A DNA stretch of 35,791 nt. Origin: CAHJXF01 sp038240015. Lineage in GTDB: Bacteria; Pseudomonadota; Gammaproteobacteria; Burkholderiales; Burkholderiaceae_D. Position 1 is the stretch's first letter. Each line of letters starts with the position of its first letter. The notes under the pieces were generated by a model. It had not been told where the DNA came from. It did not search any database and worked only from the letters and a program-made list of their open reading frames with translations. The DNA lies in the NCBI GenBank assembly GCA_038240015.1, contig JBBSEF010000026.1, positions 1 through 35,791 of the forward strand. The letters run 5' to 3'. Below, piece by piece: positions 31,777 through 35,791 of this stretch. Position numbers and translations under genes: made by a program.

Positions 31777-32238
31777 TTGAGCACTTCGCTGACGATTCAG
31801 ATTCTTGGTCCGGATGACGCCGCCATCCTCGGTTGCGTCGCACCCGACGTATTCGACAACGCCATCGATCCGCGATGGGCTGCCGAGTTTCTCGCCGACT
31901 CGCGACATCACATGGCGGTGGCGCTGATCGAGGGACTGGTCGTCGGCATGGCCTCGGCGGTTCACTACGTGCATCCCGACAAGCCGCCCGAATTGTGGGT
32001 CAACGAAGTGGGCGTCGCGCCGGCGCATCGATCGCAAGGCATAGGCAGGCAACTCGTGCGGGCCCTGTTCGCGCGCGGGCGAGAACTCGGCTGCACCGAA
32101 GCGTGGCTGGGAACCGAAGAAACCAATCATGCTGCACGTCGCATGTATGCGGCCGTCGACGGGAAGGAAGAGACCATGATCTACATCACGTTTGAACTCG
32201 ATGCGCACGGGGTCGGGCCGTCGGGCGAGCGGTCATGA
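31777..32238 (+). CDS. GNAT family acetyltransferase (AAC(3)-I-like layout)
   Basis: A 153-residue GNAT protein: a first strand (LTIQILGPDDAAILGCVAPDVFD), then HHMAVALIEGLVVGMASAVHYVHPDKPPELWVNEVGVAPAHRSQGIGRQLVRALFARG (acetyl-CoA loop RSQGIG) and LGCTEAWLGTEETNHAARRMYAAVDG. The spacing resembles aminoglycoside 3-N-acetyltransferase I and many uncharacterised relatives; the substrate is unknown. It begins at a TTG (31777): an in-frame stop lies at 31747-31749 and no ATG or GTG occurs before the first strand. Its end overlaps a tiny signal-peptide-like frame (32235-32282) by 4 bases. Confidence 0.86.
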   Translation: MSTSLTIQILGPDDAAILGCVAPDVFDNAIDPRWAAEFLADSRHHMAVALIEGLVVGMASAVHYVHPDKPPELWVNEVGVAPAHRSQGIGRQLVRALFARGRELGCTEAWLGTEETNHAARRMYAAVDGKEETMIYITFELDAHGVGPSGERS

Positions 32239-32282
32239 ACGCTCGCCGAGTTCTCGCGCTTGCCATTGCGGCTGTCGCCTGA
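32235..32282 (+). other. 15-residue signal-peptide-like open frame, possible gene remnant
   Basis: An ATG overlapping the GNAT stop (ATGA) starts MNARRVLALAIAAVA and then stops. The basic start and alanine-rich hydrophobic core look like the first half of a signal peptide, so it may be the surviving start of a lost exported protein gene, or just chance. Confidence 0.3.
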
Positions 32283-32322
32283 TCGATATCAATCGAACGC
32301 TCACTCGCCGCGACGTTCTTTG

Positions 32323-32328
32323 TTGACA
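32323..32328 (+). promoter_or_regulatory. Candidate -35 box (TTGACA) for the small secreted protein gene
   Basis: TTGACA at 32323-32328, 67 bases before the ATG at 32395, matches the sigma-70 -35 consensus perfectly. The hexamer 17 bases downstream is a poor -10 (CAGTGT), so this is only a suggestion. Confidence 0.3.
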
Positions 32329-32394
32329 GACTGATCGACCGCGTGCAGTGTTTCGTGCCCGACATTCGTCGGTCAAAAAATGGGAGCGAACCAA

Positions 32395-32832
32395 ATGAGA
32401 ACTGTCAAAGGCTTGTTGATCGGCATGGCTTTGTGCGCATCGACCACTATGGCGAATGGGCAGGAGGCAAAGCCATACAAGGAGGGCCCGGTCACTCAGC
32501 TTTCGTATATCAAGGTCAAGCCCGGCCGCTTCGACGACTACATGAAGTTTCTCGATACGACCTACAAATCGCTGATGGAAGCCAACAAGAAGGCCGGCCT
32601 GATCACCGGCTACGCCGTCTACAGCGCGGAGGCGCGTAATCCGCAGGAGCCCGATCTGGTTTTGGCGGTCACGTTTGCCAACATGGCGGCGCTCGACAGG
32701 ACCGAGGAAACCGAAGCGCTCTCAGCGAAAGTGATCGGGTCCAACGCCGTTCAGAACAAGGCCGCGATCGATCGAGGTCCGATGCGCGAAGTGCTGGGCG
32801 GTCAACTGATTCGCGAGCTGATCCTGAAGTAA
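32395..32832 (+). CDS. Small secreted protein of unknown function
   Basis: A 145-residue exported protein: signal peptide MRTVKGLLIGMALCASTTMANG, then a 120-residue domain starting TQLSYIKVKPGRFDDYMKFLDTTYKSLMEANKKAGLI and including EPDLVLAVTFANMAALD. The strand-helix layout with KVKPGRFDDYMKFL resembles the dimeric alpha/beta barrel (Dabb/ABM-like) fold seen in small monooxygenase-like proteins, but no catalytic residues are recognised. The ATG at 32395 has GGGAG 8 bases upstream; an ATG at 32380 would place five residues before the signal peptide. Confidence 0.84.
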   Translation: MRTVKGLLIGMALCASTTMANGQEAKPYKEGPVTQLSYIKVKPGRFDDYMKFLDTTYKSLMEANKKAGLITGYAVYSAEARNPQEPDLVLAVTFANMAALDRTEETEALSAKVIGSNAVQNKAAIDRGPMREVLGGQLIRELILK

Positions 32833-32887
32833 CGGTGGGACCGGGTCCCGTCGTCTGTGGGATACGCGGGAACCCGGTTGCAGTTTG

Positions 32888-33142
32888 ATGACCGCGCCTT
32901 TCATCGTTCTTCGATTCGATTGATCAGCGAGGCTGTTACCGAAGACGTCATGCATCGGCGCCTACGCGTGGGCTGGCGCGGCGACCGTCGTAGCGTTGAT
33001 GGCTCTACCCTTCATTGCCGGACGCGCATCGTCGCTAACGATGGACGTCTGCTTATCTGCGGGCCTTGGTATTGCGGGCTGCTTTGTCTGGTGGGCCGGC
33101 CTGTTCGCCGCCAACGTACGAATCATTTGCAGCCTGATCTGA
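32888..33142 (+). pseudogene. Possible small membrane protein gene broken by one in-frame stop
   Basis: In this otherwise gene-free stretch (32833-33164), a frame from the ATG at 32888 reads MTAPFIVLRFD, then TGA at 32921-32923, and then runs open to 33142 with two clear hydrophobic helices (AYAWAGAATVVALMALPFIAG and VCLSAGLGIAGCFVWWAGLF). The best start after the stop is the ATG at 32999, which would cut the first helix. It may be a decayed four- or two-helix membrane protein, or chance hydrophobicity in GC-rich DNA. A larger frame in another register (32857-33234) has no family features. Confidence 0.3.
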
Positions 33143-33164
33143 GCCGGACCAACCACAGGCGGCC

Positions 33165-34373
33165 TCAACGCATTCGATCAAACGCCTGCGCCAGATCGGC
33201 GATCAGATCGCCCGCGTCTTCGGTGCCCGCGTAGAACCGAACCAGTACGCCCTTGTGCGGCCAACGCGCGGCGCTGCGCGCCGTACCGCCCGGGACGCCG
33301 ACGCGATGCGGCACGGCGAGGCTGTGCACGCCGCCCCAACTGAAGCCGATGTGAAAGAGTTTCAGCGCATCGATCATCGCGTCGGATTTTTCTTCGGCGA
33401 TGTGCTCTGTGAGCACCACCGAAAATAATCCGGCGGCGCCTTTGAAATCGCGCTTCCAGTATTCGTGGCCCGGACATTCGGGGAACGCGGGATGCAGCAC
33501 TGCCGCGACTTCGGGTCTCGCGGCAAGCCATCCCGCGAGGGCGAGGCCGGTCTCGGCGCTTCGCGCAAGACGCAATTCCATCGTCGCGAGGCCGCGCAGC
33601 ATCAGATAGCAATCGTCGCCGCCGATCCCCAAGCCCAGATGCATGTGCGCGCTCTTGATGCGCTGATGCAACTGTTCGTCGAGCGTCGTGATCGAGCCCA
33701 TCAGCACGTCGCTGCCGCCCGACGGGTATTTCGTGAGCGCGTGCATCACCAGATCGACGCCGTGATCGAAGGGACGAAACAGCAGGCCGGCGGCCCAGGT
33801 GTTGTCGATCGCGGTCAAGATGTTGTGGCGCTTTGCGAGCGCGACGATCGCAGGTACATCGGGGATTTCCATCGTCACCGAACCGGGGGTCTCGATCCAG
33901 ATCAACTTGGTTCGAGAATCGATCGCGGATTCGAGCGACTCGACGTGCATCGGATCGTAGAAGCGCGTTTCTATGCCGAGGTCCGCGAGCAGCGTCGCGC
34001 TCAGTTCGCGGCTGGGGTTGTACACGTTGTCCGGCAAGAGCACCACATCGCCGGCCTTGAGCAATGCGAGATCGACGAGCGCGATCGCAGCGAGGCCCGA
34101 GGGGACGAGCACGCAATGCTTCCCGCCTTCCATCGACGCGATGCGGCGCGCGAGCGTGAACGTGGTCGGCGTTCCGTGCAGGCCGTAGGTATAGCCCGAG
34201 TCGTTCTTCCAGTCGCGCGCGCGCATCGACGCGACATCGGGAAACGTGACGGTCGACGCGTGATGGATCGCGACATTGAGGCCACCGAAATTTTTCGGCG
34301 GCTGGTACGCGTGATGCACCAGACGCGTTGCGGTCTTGTGATCGGCATCGCTATTTATTTTGTGATCGCTCAT
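33165..34373 (-). CDS. metC: Cystathionine beta-lyase (Cys/Met metabolism PLP enzyme)
   Basis: A 402-residue PLP enzyme of the Cys/Met gamma family that cleaves cystathionine to homocysteine, pyruvate and ammonia in methionine synthesis. STVTFPDVASM, YTYGLHGTPT and EGGKHCVLVPSGLAAIALV precede the PLP lysine K215 in HALTKYPSGGSDVLMGSI. WIETPGSVTMEIPD and IDNTWAAGLLFRP complete the cofactor pocket. It lacks the residues I would expect for cystathionine gamma-synthase, but the separation within the family is not certain by eye. ATG at 34373; it follows serS by 16 bases, same strand. Confidence 0.9.
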   Translation of the reverse strand: MSDHKINSDADHKTATRLVHHAYQPPKNFGGLNVAIHHASTVTFPDVASMRARDWKNDSGYTYGLHGTPTTFTLARRIASMEGGKHCVLVPSGLAAIALVDLALLKAGDVVLLPDNVYNPSRELSATLLADLGIETRFYDPMHVESLESAIDSRTKLIWIETPGSVTMEIPDVPAIVALAKRHNILTAIDNTWAAGLLFRPFDHGVDLVMHALTKYPSGGSDVLMGSITTLDEQLHQRIKSAHMHLGLGIGGDDCYLMLRGLATMELRLARSAETGLALAGWLAARPEVAAVLHPAFPECPGHEYWKRDFKGAAGLFSVVLTEHIAEEKSDAMIDALKLFHIGFSWGGVHSLAVPHRVGVPGGTARSAARWPHKGVLVRFYAGTEDAGDLIADLAQAFDRMR

Positions 34374-34389
34374 GGCGTGCGCGCGACGA

Positions 34390-35685
34390 TCAGTCCGAAG
34401 GGACGAGCCGCTGCTGTCCCTTCATATACGGCCGCAGCACTTCAGGCACCGTGACCGAACCGTCGGCCTCCTGATAATTTTCCAGCACCGCGACCAGCGT
34501 GCGCCCGACCGCAAGCCCCGAACCGTTCAAGGTGTGCACGAGTTCGGTCTTGCCATCGGCATTGCGATAGCGCGCGTGCATGCGTCGCGCCTGGAACGAT
34601 TCGCAATTCGAGAGCGACGAAATCTCGCGATACGCGTTCTGCCCCGGCAGCCACACTTCAAGGTCATAGGTCATCGCGCCCGCGAAACCCATGTCGCCCG
34701 TACACAGGCGCAAGGCGCGATACGGAAGACCGAGCTGCTTCAACACATTCTCGGCATGGCCGACCATTTCTTCGAGCGCCTCGTACGACTTCGACGGCTC
34801 GACGATCTGCACCATCTCGACCTTGTCGAACTGATGCTGGCGAATCATGCCGCGCGTATCGCGCCCGTAGCTGCCCGCTTCAGAACGAAAGCACGGCGTG
34901 TGCGCGGTGAGCTTGAGCGGCAGCGCGGCGAGCGGAACGATCTTGTCGCGTACGGTATTGGTCAGCGAGACTTCGGAGGTCGGAATCAAGTACAGCGATT
35001 CCGCGTTGCTCTCGTCGCCACCCTTCTTGACCGAAAACAACTGATCGCCGAACTTCGGCAACTGCGTGGTGCCAATCAGCGAGGCGGCGTTGACGATGTA
35101 CGGCGTGTAGTGCTCGACATAGCCGTGCTGCTCGGTATGCAGGTCGAGCATGAATTGCGAGAGCGCGCGATGCAGGCGTGCAACCGGGCCTTTCATCAGC
35201 ACGAAGCGCGCACCCGACAGCCTGGCCGCGGTTTCGAAGTCGAGGCCCAACGCGGCGCCGACATCGACATGATCCTTGACATCGAAATCGAAAGCGCGCG
35301 GCGTGCCGACACGACGCACTTCGACGTTGGCGTTTTCGTTTTCTCCGATCGGCGTATCGGGATGCGGCACATTCGGAGCACCGAGCAGCAAGTCATGCAG
35401 GCGCGATTGCACGACCTCCAATTGCGCTTCGAGCCCCTTCTGCGTGTCGGGCATCGCCGCGACTTCAGCCATTACCGCGCTCGCGTCTTCGCCCTTGCTC
35501 TTCAATTGCCCGATCTGCTTCGACAAGGCGTTCTTGCGCGCCTGCATCGCTTCGGTCTCGGTCTGCACGCGCTTGCGTTCGGCCTCCAGCAATTCGAAAG
35601 AGGTGCGATCGAATACATAGCCGCGCGTTGCGAGAGCCGCGATCACGCGCGGCAGATCCTTGCGAAGCAGTTGAAGGTCGAGCAT
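34390..35685 (-). CDS. serS: Seryl-tRNA synthetase
   Basis: A 431-residue class II aminoacyl-tRNA synthetase that charges tRNA-Ser and tRNA-Sec with serine. The N-terminal tRNA-binding coiled coil spans about residues 27-100 (starting after MLDLQLLRKDLPRVIAALATRG). Class II motif 2 is CFRSEAGSYGRDTRGMIRQHQFDKVE and motif 3 NGSGLAVGRTLVAVLENYQ. The ATG at 35685 gives MLDLQLLRK, the family N-terminus; an ATG at 35724 would add 13 residues not typical for SerS. It is the first gene of a serS-metC pair; upstream lies the ragged window end, so its promoter cannot be seen. Confidence 0.96.
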   Translation of the reverse strand: MLDLQLLRKDLPRVIAALATRGYVFDRTSFELLEAERKRVQTETEAMQARKNALSKQIGQLKSKGEDASAVMAEVAAMPDTQKGLEAQLEVVQSRLHDLLLGAPNVPHPDTPIGENENANVEVRRVGTPRAFDFDVKDHVDVGAALGLDFETAARLSGARFVLMKGPVARLHRALSQFMLDLHTEQHGYVEHYTPYIVNAASLIGTTQLPKFGDQLFSVKKGGDESNAESLYLIPTSEVSLTNTVRDKIVPLAALPLKLTAHTPCFRSEAGSYGRDTRGMIRQHQFDKVEMVQIVEPSKSYEALEEMVGHAENVLKQLGLPYRALRLCTGDMGFAGAMTYDLEVWLPGQNAYREISSLSNCESFQARRMHARYRNADGKTELVHTLNGSGLAVGRTLVAVLENYQEADGSVTVPEVLRPYMKGQQRLVPSD

Positions 35686-35744
35686 GAAAGGTGAAGGTCG
35701 ATGCGGGTGAAGTGCGGGCTGCATTTTCGCATGGCGATAGCGCC

Positions 35745-35791
35745 GTGGGGGCCCCCGGGGCGGGGGCGGCCCCCCCCCCCCCCGGCAAAAA
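35745..35791. other. Homopolymer-rich window end, probable assembly artefact
   Basis: The last 47 bases are runs of G and C (including a run of about 15 C) closed by five A. Nothing like this occurs elsewhere in the window. It is most simply explained by low-quality sequence or adapter-like junk at a contig end. Confidence 0.7.

Noticed and set aside
34372..35694. Long plus-strand open frame (440 codons) over serS
   Set aside because: Antisense shadow of seryl-tRNA synthetase.

Overview
The window is a dense, GC-rich (by eye roughly 60-65% G+C) bacterial chromosome segment. Gene order and protein signatures suggest a betaproteobacterium, most likely in or near Burkholderiales: an alaC-hom-thrC cluster close to moeA-moaD-moaE, a formyltransferase and a UDP-4-keto-pentose synthase encoded as two separate genes, and a PIN-PhoH fusion protein. 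No tRNA, rRNA, CRISPR array, transposase or prophage gene is visible. The last ~45 bases are a G/C homopolymer run that looks like a contig-end artefact.

Layout. 1-2323 (minus): molybdenum cofactor genes moeA-moaD-moaE running into a 5'-truncated-window crcB (fluoride channel, cut by the window edge). 2480-4000 (plus): manC, a GDP-mannose precursor enzyme, sitting between the moeA and thr blocks. 4015-8420 (minus): alaC-hom-VOC-thrC, linked by 4-bp overlaps, so transamination of pyruvate/alanine and the homoserine-to-threonine route are co-transcribed with a small glyoxalase-fold protein. 8421-8553 is a divergent promoter region with a palindromic -10 element and four exact-period 12-bp repeats.

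8554-20191 (plus, with one minus-strand gene): a complete but dispersed set of genes for making 4-amino-4-deoxy-L-arabinose (L-Ara4N) and attaching it to lipid A: an Mth938-fold protein, arnT, one SMR-type flippase subunit, arnB, arnC, then an interruption (a frameshifted metallo-beta-lactamase hydrolase, a frameshifted methyltransferase and a reverse-strand lipoprotein), then the ArnA formyltransferase domain as its own gene, a TMEM175-type channel gene, the ArnA decarboxylase domain as its own gene, a GNAT acetyltransferase and arnD. This pathway reduces lipid A negative charge and is known to give polymyxin resistance. The split ArnA with a channel gene between its halves, and a GNAT gene translationally coupled to arnD, are the most unusual parts of the window.

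20143-28015: a small secreted Tyr/Pro repeat protein (minus), a peroxiredoxin, a PIN-PhoH ATPase, a second molybdenum cofactor block (mobA and a second moeA), an O-methyltransferase, a small secreted helical protein (minus) and rmuC (minus). 28196-32832: an isochorismatase-fold hydrolase with its likely AraC/DJ-1 type regulator, beta-carbonic anhydrase, a cupin, an unrecognised membrane protein, a second GNAT protein and a small secreted protein. 33165-35685 (minus): cystathionine beta-lyase and seryl-tRNA synthetase. The two frameshifts, and the homopolymer end, mean that single-base sequence errors must be kept in mind.
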